Of a stretch of DNA of 64,000 bases, positions 56,131 through 64,000 are shown one piece after another. The DNA is taken from the NCBI GenBank assembly GCA_910587365.1, contig CAJUKJ010000002.1:34494-98493 (forward strand), in the 5' to 3' direction. The translations under genes were made by a program, and so were the position numbers. The DNA comes from an uncultured Christensenellaceae bacterium (GTDB taxonomy: Bacteria; Bacillota; Clostridia; Christensenellales; Borkfalkiaceae). The notes beneath the pieces were generated by a model that was not told where the DNA came from, ran no database searches, and was given only the letters and a program-made list of their open reading frames with translations. How positions within the stretch are numbered: the first letter of the stretch is position 1; each line of letters starts with the position of its first letter.

Positions 56131-56700
56131 ATGAACAAACTTATTCTTAAAACCGCGCTTATAACGCTTGCTACGCTTGTTTTGGCGGGATTGCTTGTAT
56201 TTTCCTTATGGATACTGTGCGCACCGCAGACAATGGCGACTTCTTGCGAGAAAACGGGCAATTATTCGTTTGCAGTGACTTGCGCGGATTTACGCTATAA
56301 ATACACCAAAGATATCAAAGACCTTGCGCGTTGCGCCGAGGACGGAATTATCTCTGGTAAGGACAAGCATATCCTGAAATATTGCGGTATGCTGGTAGAA
56401 GAGGACGGCTTTGAAGAGCTTTGCGCCGAAAAGGATAAAGAGCTTTCGGATAGCGATTACGGTAAATATACGGTAAGCTATAAAAGCTACGTTTTAGGAC
56501 ATCTTGCGGCTGCGCAGTACCGTGGCGGAGATTTGCAAAACGCAATTAAAACGGCTGAAAACGGCGGCGAACAAAGCTTAACGAGGCTTGTTTTATCCAT
56601 TGTCGGAAAAAACGATAAGGCGGCGGCTAAGGACGAAAATCTTTTAACCGCGCTTGACGGATTTGATAATTTAAAATCCGTTTTACAACAAATAATTTAA
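56131..56700 (+). CDS. Membrane-anchored protein of unknown function
   Basis: A 189-residue protein with one N-terminal membrane helix (LKTALITLATLVLAGLLVFSLWIL), followed by a helical, TPR-like extracytoplasmic part (NYSFAVTCADLRYKYTKDIKDLARCAEDGI... YVLGHLAAAQYRGGDLQNAIKTAENGG). No ribosome binding site is evident. It ends 15 bases before guaB and shares its strand, so it may lead the guaB transcript. Confidence 0.7.
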   Translation: MNKLILKTALITLATLVLAGLLVFSLWILCAPQTMATSCEKTGNYSFAVTCADLRYKYTKDIKDLARCAEDGIISGKDKHILKYCGMLVEEDGFEELCAEKDKELSDSDYGKYTVSYKSYVLGHLAAAQYRGGDLQNAIKTAENGGEQSLTRLVLSIVGKNDKAAAKDENLLTALDGFDNLKSVLQQII

Positions 56701-56715
56701 CTTAGGAGATAGATT

Positions 56716-58170
56716 ATGGGAAAGATTGTCAAAGAAGCTCTCACTTTTGACGACGTATTGCTTGTTCCTGCTGCGTCGGACGTATTGCCTGCTACGGTAG
56801 ATTTGCGTACTACGCTGTGCAAGGGGATTAATTTAAATATTCCCCTTATAAGTGCGGCAATGGATACCGTAACCGAAAGCAAGCTTGCAATTGCAATGGC
56901 AAGGGAAGGCGGTATAGGCGTAATTCATAAGAATATGTCCATTGAAGAACAGGCTTCGCAGGTGGATAAGGTAAAAAGAAGCGAACACGGCGTTATTACC
57001 GACCCGTTCCATCTTTCCCCCGACGCGCCTGTAAAAGCTGCGTGCGAGCTTATGGCAAAATACAAAATAAGCGGCGTTCCCATTACCGAAAACGGCAAGC
57101 TTGTCGGTATACTTACCAACCGCGATTTAAGGTTTGAAACAAATTTCGACCAGCCTATTGCAAACGTAATGACGAAGGAAAACCTCGTCACGGCACCCGT
57201 CGGCACGTCATTGGAGCAGGCGCAGAAAATTCTCGGAAAACACAGAATTGAAAAACTTCCCATAGTTGATAAAAAAGGAAATCTGAAAGGACTTATTACG
57301 ATAAAGGATATCGAAAAGTCAATCCAGTATCCCAACAGTGCAAGGGATAAAAACGGCAGACTCCTTGCGGCGGCTGCGATAGGCGGTTCGTCCGATGTAT
57401 TGGACAGGGTTGCGGCTTTGGTCGCGTCAAAGGTCGATATGGTAGTACTCGACTCGGCGCACGGTCATTCAAAGGGAATAGTCAAAGCTGTCGAAACTGT
57501 AAAAAAGGCTTATCCCGACCTGCCCCTCGTTGCAGGCAACGTGGTCACTGCGGAAGCTACACGCGATTTAATGGAAGCGGGCGCGGACGTCGTAAAGGTG
57601 GGCATTGGTCCCGGTTCTATATGCACGACGCGTATAGTTGCAGGTATCGGTATGCCCCAGCTTACCGCCGTTATGGACTGTGCGGAACAGGCTGACAAGC
57701 TCGGCAAGCGCATAATCGCCGACGGCGGCATCAAGTATTCCGGCGATATAGTAAAGGCGTTGGGTGCGGGTGCAAGCGCGGTTATGATAGGTTCGCTCTT
57801 CGCAGGCACGGCAGAGTCGCCCGGCGAGCTTGAAATTTATCAGGGCAGAAGCTTCAAGTCCTACCGCGGAATGGGTTCGCTTCCCGCAATGGCAAAGGGC
57901 AGCAAGGACAGATATTTCCAGTCGGACGCTAAGAAGTTTGTTCCCGAAGGCGTAGAAGGCAGGGTTCCCTACCGCGGAGTACTGTCGGATATTATCTTCC
58001 AGCTTATGGGCGGACTTCGCGCAGGTATGGGTTATACGGGCTGCGCTACTGTCGAAAAACTCAGAAAGAATGCTAAATTCGTTAAAATGACTTCGGCTTC
58101 GCTTGTTGAAAGTCACCCTCACGATATTAATATTACGAAGGAAGCACCCAATTACAGCCCCAAAGGCTAA
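56716..58170 (+). CDS. guaB: Inosine-5'-monophosphate dehydrogenase
   Basis: A 484-residue TIM-barrel enzyme oxidising IMP to XMP. The N-terminal catalytic segment (EALTFDDVLLVPAASDVLP) is followed by a CBS-domain pair (about residues 95-215), the substrate loop KVGIGPGSICTTRIVAGIGMPQ with the catalytic cysteine, IADGGIKYSGDI and the mobile-flap KGSKDRYFQ... YRGVLSD. Length is standard. TTAGGAGA lies upstream of the ATG. A full family B repeat separates it from guaA. Confidence 0.96.
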   Translation: MGKIVKEALTFDDVLLVPAASDVLPATVDLRTTLCKGINLNIPLISAAMDTVTESKLAIAMAREGGIGVIHKNMSIEEQASQVDKVKRSEHGVITDPFHLSPDAPVKAACELMAKYKISGVPITENGKLVGILTNRDLRFETNFDQPIANVMTKENLVTAPVGTSLEQAQKILGKHRIEKLPIVDKKGNLKGLITIKDIEKSIQYPNSARDKNGRLLAAAAIGGSSDVLDRVAALVASKVDMVVLDSAHGHSKGIVKAVETVKKAYPDLPLVAGNVVTAEATRDLMEAGADVVKVGIGPGSICTTRIVAGIGMPQLTAVMDCAEQADKLGKRIIADGGIKYSGDIVKALGAGASAVMIGSLFAGTAESPGELEIYQGRSFKSYRGMGSLPAMAKGSKDRYFQSDAKKFVPEGVEGRVPYRGVLSDIIFQLMGGLRAGMGYTGCATVEKLRKNAKFVKMTSASLVESHPHDINITKEAPNYSPKG

Positions 58171-58178
58171 ATACACAG

Positions 58179-58300
58179 ACTGCATATATACTTCGCAATA
58201 CGGCGTTGAACTTGCGTTTTGCCTCAGTCATTTACTTCTATGTAAACTCCTTTCGGCAAATCCGCGTTCGTCTTGTCTTGCTCGTATCTCTGCAGTCTTG
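58179..58300 (+). repeat. Family B long-hairpin repeat, copy 5
   Basis: Begins 8 bases after the guaB stop. The outer arms AGACTGCATATATACTTCGC and TCGTATCTCTGCAGTCT are perfectly complementary at their ends (AGACTGCA/TGCAGTCT) although both differ from the AAACGCA/TGCGTTT of copies 1 and 3. The tip is CATTTACTTCTATGTAAAC. Confidence 0.75.
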
Positions 58301-58337
58301 ATTTTTTTAATTACATAAGCTTATAAGGAATTAATTT

Positions 58338-59879
58338 ATGAATCACGAAAAAGTATTAGTAATAGACTTCGGCGGACAGTACAACCAGCTTATTGCAAGG
58401 CGCGTGCGCGAGCATAAAATTTATTGCGAAGTCAAATCGTATAAGACGCCTATCGAAGAGATACGCGCAATGAACCCCAAGGGCATAATTTTTACGGGCG
58501 GACCCAAATCAGTTTATCTTGATAATTCCCCGAGAATGGATAAAGAGATTTTCGAGCTTGGCGTTCCCATACTCGGCATTTGCTACGGCGCGCAGTTCCT
58601 CGTTTACGGACTTGGCGGTAAAATTGAAAAGGCTAACGAAACGGCTGTTGCGGAGTTCGGAAGAACGGACTGCGAGTTTGATACAGGCTCGCTCCTTTTC
58701 AAGGGACTTAAAAGTAAGTCTGTCGTCTGGATGAGCCACAACGACCATATAGCAACTCTTCCCGAAGGCTTCCGCGCGGTAGGACACAGCAATAAATGTC
58801 CCTACGGCGCAATCGAAAATCCGCAGAAGAAGTTTTACGGTACTCAGTTCCATCCCGAAGTTAACCATACCGAACAGGGCTTCGGTATGCTCGGCAATTT
58901 CCTCTACAAAGTCTGCGGTTGCAAGGGCGACTGGACTATGGAGGAATATGCCCAGACGGCTATCCGCGATATCCGCGAAAAGGTGGGTGGCGGCAAAGCC
59001 TTGCTTGCGTTGTCGGGCGGGGTAGACAGCTCGGTTGCTTGCAAGCTGCTTGCAAAGGCGATAGGTAGCCAGCTTACCTGTATTTTTGTTGACCACGGAC
59101 TTATGCGTAAGGACGAGGGCGACGAGGTGCAGGCGGCGTTTGCGGACAGCGGAGTAAATTTCGTGCGAGTCAACGCGGGCGAAAGATTTCTCTCTAAGCT
59201 GAAAGGCGTAACCGAACCCGAAGCCAAACGCAAGATTATAGGCGAGGAGTTTATCCGTGTATTCGAGGAAGAGGCAAAGAAAATAGGCAAGGTCGATTTC
59301 CTTGTACAGGGTACCATTTATCCCGACGTTATCGAGTCGGGCTTAGGCGACGCTGCGGTTATAAAATCGCACCACAACGTCGGCGGACTGCCCGATTACG
59401 TCGATTTTAAGGAAATTATCGAGCCGCTGAGAATGCTGTTTAAGGACGAGGTTCGCGCGCTTGGAATAACACTCGGGCTTGACGAAAAACTCGTATGGCG
59501 TCAACCCTTCCCCGGTCCCGGGCTTGCAATAAGAATAATCGGCGATATCACGCCCGAAAAAGTTGCGATTTTGCAGGACGCGGACGCAATTTTCCGTGAA
59601 GAAATTGCAAAGGCGCGGCTTGACCGCGACATCAACCAATACTTTGCCGTACTGACGAATATGCGTTCCGTCGGCGTAATGGGCGACGGTAGAACTTACG
59701 ATTATACGCTTGCTTTGCGCGGTGTAACCACAAGCGACTTTATGACCGCAGACTTTTCAAGAATACCTTACGACGTTCTCGAAAAAATTTCAAACCGCAT
59801 AGTCAACGAGGTCAAGCATATCAACCGTATAGTGTATGATATAACCTCGAAACCCCCCGCAACTATCGAATGGGAGTGA
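58338..59879 (+). CDS. guaA: GMP synthase (glutamine-hydrolysing)
   Basis: A 513-residue two-domain enzyme making GMP from XMP. The class I glutaminase domain (1-190) has VIDFGGQYNQLI, the nucleophile GICYGAQ (Cys about 80) and HPEV. The ATP pyrophosphatase domain has LALSGGVDSSVACKL, then the dimerisation domain ends with KPPATIEWE. AAGGAATT lies upstream of the ATG. It follows guaB with a family B repeat between the two. Confidence 0.97.
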   Translation: MNHEKVLVIDFGGQYNQLIARRVREHKIYCEVKSYKTPIEEIRAMNPKGIIFTGGPKSVYLDNSPRMDKEIFELGVPILGICYGAQFLVYGLGGKIEKANETAVAEFGRTDCEFDTGSLLFKGLKSKSVVWMSHNDHIATLPEGFRAVGHSNKCPYGAIENPQKKFYGTQFHPEVNHTEQGFGMLGNFLYKVCGCKGDWTMEEYAQTAIRDIREKVGGGKALLALSGGVDSSVACKLLAKAIGSQLTCIFVDHGLMRKDEGDEVQAAFADSGVNFVRVNAGERFLSKLKGVTEPEAKRKIIGEEFIRVFEEEAKKIGKVDFLVQGTIYPDVIESGLGDAAVIKSHHNVGGLPDYVDFKEIIEPLRMLFKDEVRALGITLGLDEKLVWRQPFPGPGLAIRIIGDITPEKVAILQDADAIFREEIAKARLDRDINQYFAVLTNMRSVGVMGDGRTYDYTLALRGVTTSDFMTADFSRIPYDVLEKISNRIVNEVKHINRIVYDITSKPPATIEWE

Positions 59880-59880
59880 C

Positions 59881-59914
59881 GCCTGCGTATACACTTCGCA
59901 ATACGGCGTTGCAA
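59881..59914 (+). repeat. Family B left arm only (after guaA)
   Basis: GCCTGCGTATACACTTCGCA and ATACGGCGTTGCAAC match the left arm of the family, starting 2 bases after the guaA stop. The right arm is missing and the next gene's ribosome binding site follows within a few bases. Confidence 0.65.
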
Positions 59915-59930
59915 CTATATGAGGAAAAGT

Positions 59931-60767
59931 ATGCAATATCAGGTTTTAAACAATGGCGATAAAATACCTATGCTTGGCTACGGCGTGTTTGAAATTCCCG
60001 ATAAGGAATGTACGGACTGCGTTCTTCGCGCAATGCAGCACGGCTACCGCCATATCGACACCGCGCAGATTTACGGTAACGAAGAGGGGGTGGGCAGGGC
60101 AATTGAAAATTGCGGACTTCCCAGAAGCGAGCTTTATATAACCTCTAAGGTTTGGGTTAAGCAGTTCGGTTACGATAAAACGCTTAAAAGCATTGATTTG
60201 TCGCTTAAAAAGTTAAAGACCGACTATATCGATTTAATGCTTTTGCACCGTCCTTACTTTGACTATATTAATGCGTGGAAGGCTCTTGAAAAGGCTTTGT
60301 CCGACGGTAAGGTCAGGGCGATAGGCATAAGCAACTTCAACATAAAGCAGACCAAAGAAATTTTGGATATCGCGGCTGTCAAGCCCGCTGTAAACCAAAT
60401 TGAACTGCATCCCTATTTCTGTCAGAAAAAGTTAAAAGAATTTTTGACCGACAGCGGAATTGCGGTAGAGGCCTGGTACCCGCTCGGTCACGGCAATAAA
60501 AAGCTTTTAAACAATCCGCTGTTTGAAAAGCTTTCAAAAAAGTATGAAAAAACGCCCTCGCAAATAATTTTACGGTGGCATATCCAGTGCGGGAATATTA
60601 TCTTTCCTAAAACGAAAAGCGCAATCCATATGGACGAAAATATGGGTATATTTTCATTCGAGCTTTCAAGTGAAGATATAAACGCAATAACCGCGCTCGA
60701 TAAAAACAAAGCATTGTTCAACGTCCCCGATTGGGTGCAGAAATTACAGATAAAACTAAGCAGATAA
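59931..60767 (+). CDS. Aldo/keto reductase
   Basis: A 278-residue NADPH-dependent oxidoreductase. The family signatures are GVFEIPDKE, then GYRHIDTAQIYGNEEGVGRAI (catalytic Asp and Tyr), LMLLHRPYFDYINAW, GISNFNIKQ and the C-terminal IIFPKTKSAIHMDENM. The substrate is unknown. I start at the ATG that has GAGGAAAAG six bases upstream; an ATG at 59919 overlaps that site. A terminator follows. Confidence 0.92.
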   Translation: MQYQVLNNGDKIPMLGYGVFEIPDKECTDCVLRAMQHGYRHIDTAQIYGNEEGVGRAIENCGLPRSELYITSKVWVKQFGYDKTLKSIDLSLKKLKTDYIDLMLLHRPYFDYINAWKALEKALSDGKVRAIGISNFNIKQTKEILDIAAVKPAVNQIELHPYFCQKKLKEFLTDSGIAVEAWYPLGHGNKKLLNNPLFEKLSKKYEKTPSQIILRWHIQCGNIIFPKTKSAIHMDENMGIFSFELSSEDINAITALDKNKALFNVPDWVQKLQIKLSR

Positions 60768-60811
60768 AAAACGCTTTCCTGAAAAAGTTGTACTCTTCAA
60801 ACGACTTATAA

Positions 60812-60861
60812 AAAATAGTCCGCTATCTTGTAAAGTGCAGATGGCGGGCTATTTTTTTATA
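60812..60861. terminator. Convergent terminator
   Basis: AAAATAGTCCGCTATCT and AGATGGCGGGCTATTTTTTT pair with a few mismatches and end in a T-run. It serves the aldo/keto reductase gene and the convergent XRE gene. Confidence 0.7.
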
Positions 60862-60876
60862 TGCAATGTATGCCGT

Positions 60877-61125
60877 TTATTTAAAATCGATATCTAATTC
60901 ATTATTATTAAACATAGGATCTTGGAAAAACTCAAAAGGGGTAATGTCCAAAGCTCGCAATATAATAAGTAATGTTCTGATGTAAATATCTTTATTCCTG
61001 TTTTTTCTTATACTTCTGTAAGTTTCATATGATATCGCCGCTTTATTGCATAGCGTGTAAACACCGATATGCTTTTCTTTTCTGATTGCTTCTAATTTTT
61101 CTGAAATATATTGATTTAAAACCAT
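60877..61125 (-). CDS. XRE-family helix-turn-helix regulator
   Basis: An 82-residue DNA-binding protein: LEAIRKEKHIGVYTLCNKAAISYETYRSIRKNRNKDIYIRTLLIILRALDITPFEFFQD. The pattern is that of XRE repressors with a degenerate recognition helix (SYETYRSIR). No ribosome binding site is visible. It is divergent from the LRR lipoprotein gene, with a 12-bp inverted repeat between them that is a candidate operator. Confidence 0.8.
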   Translation of the reverse strand: MVLNQYISEKLEAIRKEKHIGVYTLCNKAAISYETYRSIRKNRNKDIYIRTLLIILRALDITPFEFFQDPMFNNNELDIDFK

Positions 61126-61140
61126 AATTTAATGTTAACA

Positions 61141-61180
61141 AAAATCACTACTGTATTATCTGTGTTGTAGTAGTGATTTT
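61141..61180. promoter_or_regulatory. Inverted repeat between divergent XRE and LRR genes
   Basis: AAAATCACTACT and AGTAGTGATTTT are perfect 12-bp inverted repeats separated by 16 bases. The right arm ends directly at the -35 box TTGACA (61182-61187) of the lipoprotein gene, whose -10 would be TAAATT (61205-61210). It could be an XRE operator or a transcriptional hairpin. Confidence 0.6.
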
Positions 61181-61239
61181 ATTGACATTATTATTTCTTT
61201 TTGATAAATTATATATAGAAAATTTATTGAGGAGGCATT

Positions 61240-63267
61240 ATGAAGAAAAAAATTATTACAATAATTACCGCATTGCTAGCGATAATTGCGTGTGTGTTAT
61301 GTTTGGCTGCTTGCAGTGGCGGAGGTGGCGGAAAGTATTATCGCGTAAAAGCCGACGGGGAAATCGACAAACATATCTATCTCGAATTGAAATCGGGTAA
61401 ATGGTCAAATGAAGAAGGGGATAACGGCACTTATAAAAAGAACGGAGAAAATATAACTTTTTATATAACCTTTTTCGGCGAAACGGAAATATACGATTCG
61501 GGAACATTGAAAGACAATGTACTTAAAACCGACGGGCGCACTTTTATATCAGAAAAACACAGCCATAAATACGGAGAATGGGAAACTGATTTTCACGCTA
61601 CCTGTGTAAGTAACGGACAGGAAAGCCGAACCTGTGCCTGCGGTGTACGCCAAAAAAGGGATTCCGACGAACAGGCTACGGGACATACGCCTTCTGAATA
61701 TTACTCATTTGACGACGACAACCATTATATGGTTTGTAGCGTTTGCAGTTCGCAATTTGACAAAGAACAGCATTACAGCCAAAACAGTTGTTCTAAATGC
61801 GGTTATCCTAACCCTGTGATAGACGGTATAAGATATGCTTTAAATGACAGCGGACTTGCAACTGTTTATGAAGTTCCTGCTGACGTAGTCGAAATTAATA
61901 TACCTGCTAAAATTAACTATAAAGGAAAGAAATACGATGTTACTGCCTTATCCCAAAACGCATTCTCAAATTGCGACGTGTTATCAAAAATAACAGTTGA
62001 CGAGGAAAGCTTATTATTCAGCAGTAAAGACGGAATTTTGTATAACAAGAAACAAACGGTTATACATCAAGTACCGAAAGCGATTAAGGGTAATGCCGCT
62101 ATCCCTGACGGAGTAGAGGAAATAGGGAGTGAAGTTTTTTATAATCGCATTGGATTGACGGGTATAATTATACCTAACAGTGTAACAAGTATTAGCAGTA
62201 GAGCGTTTTTGGGATGTAGCGGACTTCAAAGTATATCCGTGGGAAGTGAAAATTCAAGTTATCACAGCGTAGGCAACTGTTTGATTGAAACGGCGAGTAA
62301 AATGTTAATATTAGGCTGTAAAAATAGTACTATTCCCAATGACGGAAGTGTTGTTTCTATCGGTTCGTATGCGTTTAGGGGTTGCAGTGAATTAACGAAT
62401 TTAACAATTCCCGACAGCGTTACTTCTATTAATAGCGGTGCTTTCCAAGATTGCGAAAAATTAATAAAAACCGAAAACGGCGTACAATATGTAGATAAAT
62501 GGGTTGTCGGTTGCGATAAATCTACCGAGAGTGCGGCTATTAAAGATAGTATGATAGGAATAGCGGCAAGAGCGTTCTGTGATTGCAATGTGCTAACAAC
62601 CTTAACTATACCCGATAACGTTAAGTATATCGGCATAGAAGCATTTGGAGATTGCAGTAGTTTAACAAGCATAAATATCCCCAAAGGTTTAACTATAATA
62701 AATTCGCGAACATTTTCAGGATGCTCTAATCTTAAAAGTATTACTATTCCGGATAGCGTAACAAGAATCGGGGATAGTGCGTTTTCAGGATGCTCTAATC
62801 TTGAAAGTATAACCGTTCCCGATGGTGTAACAAGAATCGAGCGCAATGCATTTGATGGTTGTAAAAGTCTTACAAATGTAATCATAGCTGACAGCGTAAC
62901 GCGCATAGGTTCAGGTGCGTTCTCAGAGTGTCCGATTGAGAATGCGGTTATTCCTGCTAATGCGGCAACTGCCATTTGCGGTAGTTCGTTGAAAACAGTG
63001 GTAATAACGAGTGGGACGAGTTTAGTTAATACTGCTTTTTCGTACTGCCGTAACTTGGAGAGTGTAACGTTGCCTGACAGTATAACAAGTATCGGATATC
63101 ACGCTTTTGGGGATTGTTATAATTTAACTGCTATCAATTATAACGGAACGTTAGAGCAGTGGAGGTCTATTGAAAAACATAAAGATTGGGCTTATTTCGT
63201 AGGCAATTACACGGTAATATGTACCGACGGTAAGTTAGATAGTAACGGGATAATTATTACAGAGTAA
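61240..63267 (+). CDS. BspA-type leucine-rich repeat surface lipoprotein
   Basis: A 675-residue exported lipoprotein. The signal peptide (KKKIITIITALLAIIACVLC) ends in the lipobox CLAAC (Cys about 25), followed by a Ser/Gly linker. Residues about 105-190 contain six CxxC-type cysteines (CACG, CSVC, CSKC), a small cysteine-rich module. From about 215, LRR_5-type repeats of about 23 residues recur (LTNLTIPDSVTSINSGAFQDC, LKSITIPDSVTRIGDSAFSGC and similar). The end, EQWRSI...NYTVICTDG, is typical of BspA-like proteins. These bind host or matrix proteins in gut and oral bacteria. GAGGAGG precedes the ATG. Confidence 0.88.
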   Translation: MKKKIITIITALLAIIACVLCLAACSGGGGGKYYRVKADGEIDKHIYLELKSGKWSNEEGDNGTYKKNGENITFYITFFGETEIYDSGTLKDNVLKTDGRTFISEKHSHKYGEWETDFHATCVSNGQESRTCACGVRQKRDSDEQATGHTPSEYYSFDDDNHYMVCSVCSSQFDKEQHYSQNSCSKCGYPNPVIDGIRYALNDSGLATVYEVPADVVEINIPAKINYKGKKYDVTALSQNAFSNCDVLSKITVDEESLLFSSKDGILYNKKQTVIHQVPKAIKGNAAIPDGVEEIGSEVFYNRIGLTGIIIPNSVTSISSRAFLGCSGLQSISVGSENSSYHSVGNCLIETASKMLILGCKNSTIPNDGSVVSIGSYAFRGCSELTNLTIPDSVTSINSGAFQDCEKLIKTENGVQYVDKWVVGCDKSTESAAIKDSMIGIAARAFCDCNVLTTLTIPDNVKYIGIEAFGDCSSLTSINIPKGLTIINSRTFSGCSNLKSITIPDSVTRIGDSAFSGCSNLESITVPDGVTRIERNAFDGCKSLTNVIIADSVTRIGSGAFSECPIENAVIPANAATAICGSSLKTVVITSGTSLVNTAFSYCRNLESVTLPDSITSIGYHAFGDCYNLTAINYNGTLEQWRSIEKHKDWAYFVGNYTVICTDGKLDSNGIIITE

Positions 63268-63280
63268 TTCTAACAAAAAT

Positions 63281-63328
63281 TAATAGCGCGCTGCCTTTAA
63301 ATAAAAGGAAGTGCGCTATACTTTTTAT
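63281..63328 (+). terminator. Terminator after the LRR lipoprotein
   Basis: ATAGCGC and GCGCTAT frame an inner stem CCTTT/AAAGG and are followed by ACTTTTTAT. Confidence 0.65.
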
Positions 63329-63348
63329 ACAGTTTTATTTTCGGTTTT

Positions 63349-64000
63349 TCATTTCCTGATTTTTTCGAGTACTGCGGTAAGCGGAAGAAACAGCGTCGAA
63401 ACCGTAACAATCGTGCATACCGTCTGCGGAAGCATTACAGTAAACGAAGTGTAGAAGTATGCAAGCGTCACGGTCTTATTGTATCCCCAAAAAAGCGGGG
63501 TAATTATATCGTCCGACAGTGTAAACAATACCGTGCATACGGCGGCAAAGCTTGCAATTGTTATCAGCTTCAATAAATTTGCCGTGTCCTTTTTAAATAC
63601 TTTTTTTGCAACCAGCAACCCGTCAAATGCTATGCAAAGCCCCGCGCTTAGTGTAAAAATTACCCACAGCAATATTTGTACGGTAATTTTGTATATCCGT
63701 GAAATTTTAATAAGGTCAAGCCCGTAGCATACCGCGCACGCGCAGGCAATACCTAAAAGAAGTACGTTCACCGCAAGCGCGAAGTACCACGGAAAACTTT
63801 CAAAGGTGCTTTGTTTTACGTGACCGAGAACGCCGAATAATGTGGCAAGCGTGGGGTAGTATATAAGATAAAGTATAATTGCGGTAGGATAAAATCCGTA
63901 CAAAAGGCACCGCAAAACAGAAAATGCGACGGCGCATATAACGCCGTTGCGTACCCCGAATATAAATGAAAAGCATATCAAAAGCAGCGTGACGATTTCA
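63349..64000 (-). CDS. Polytopic membrane protein, ECF-transporter S-component-like (5' end outside window)
   Basis: A partial gene: the frame stays open to the window edge (EIVTLLLICFSFIFGVRNG before the visible TTG at 63981), so the true start is beyond it. At least 217 residues with about six hydrophobic helices. The small helical membrane architecture with FGVRNGVICAVAFSVLRCLLYGF recalls ECF S-components that bind vitamins. The substrate is not apparent. Confidence 0.55.
   Translation of the reverse strand, partial: EIVTLLLICFSFIFGVRNGVICAVAFSVLRCLLYGFYPTAIILYLIYYPTLATLFGVLGHVKQSTFESFPWYFALAVNVLLLGIACACAVCYGLDLIKISRIYKITVQILLWVIFTLSAGLCIAFDGLLVAKKVFKKDTANLLKLITIASFAAVCTVLFTLSDDIITPLFWGYNKTVTLAYFYTSFTVMLPQTVCTIVTVSTLFLPLTAVLEKIRK

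Overview
The window reads as a chromosomal segment of a Gram-positive, endospore-forming anaerobe of the Clostridia. The evidence is spoIIGA-sigE-sigG in order, the spoVT-spoVB-mazG block, Lgt plus several lipoproteins with strong lipoboxes, a T-box leader, a lysine riboswitch, and AGGAGG-type ribosome binding sites. The many intergenic repeats and BspA-like surface lipoproteins recall uncultured gut Clostridia. That placement is an inference and no rRNA is present to confirm it. I see no tRNA, rRNA, CRISPR array, prophage or complete insertion sequence.

Layout. 1-2.7 kb: metal-sensing ArsR regulator and a Cd/Zn-type P-ATPase. 3.3-6.8 kb: purine permease and adenine deaminase. 7.3-17.1 kb: secA, prfB, a small helical protein, tsaD, and ileS behind an Ile T-box. 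17.2-18.3 kb: a small accessory island with two XRE regulators, a DUF6809-like small protein under a clear operator, and an antitoxin remnant. 18.3-21.4 kb (minus strand): lysine riboswitch-asd-dapA-dapB. 21.5-28.5 kb: leuA, lgt, spoVT, spoVB, mazG, dus. 28.5-30.7 kb (minus): cytosolic hybrid histidine kinase. 31-33.2 kb: repeat-containing lipoprotein. 33.4-35.8 kb: spoIIGA, sigE, sigG. 35.9-40.9 kb: a three-gene phosphorelay (membrane hybrid kinase, REC/HD-GYP/GGDEF regulator, HPt). 41-43.7 kb: CvpA-like, YlmC/YmxH-like, DUF4363 and DUF421 genes. 43.7-46.9 kb: folC-folE-folP-folBK. 47-50.2 kb: ppx/gppA, maf and an FtsA/MreB-like ATPase. 50.6-54.6 kb: lepA, an MGMT-like protein, hemW and a GNAT acetyltransferase. 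54.7-56.7 kb: lipoproteins (one decayed) and a membrane-anchored protein. 56.7-60.8 kb: guaB, guaA and an aldo/keto reductase. 60.9-64 kb: XRE regulator, BspA-type LRR lipoprotein and the partial gene of a polytopic membrane protein.

Functional threads. Purine salvage (permease, adenine deaminase) and GMP synthesis (guaB, guaA) are both present. The lysine/diaminopimelate branch is under a riboswitch. The folate genes form one tightly overlapping operon. Sporulation functions are split over two clusters.

The most unusual material is non-coding. Family A is a multi-hairpin element (two long copies after cadA and secA, plus isolated hairpins) whose stems change in sequence but keep pairing. 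Family B is a set of about 120-nt long-hairpin repeats placed directly after stop codons of tsaD, ileS, lepA and guaB, with half copies after guaA and the FtsA-like gene; its arms also co-vary. Family C is a set of short CTTCCCC-rich palindromic repeats. Several housekeeping genes (leuA, folC, lepA) have a promoter -10 box only 6-7 nt before the start codon and no ribosome binding site, which suggests leaderless mRNAs.
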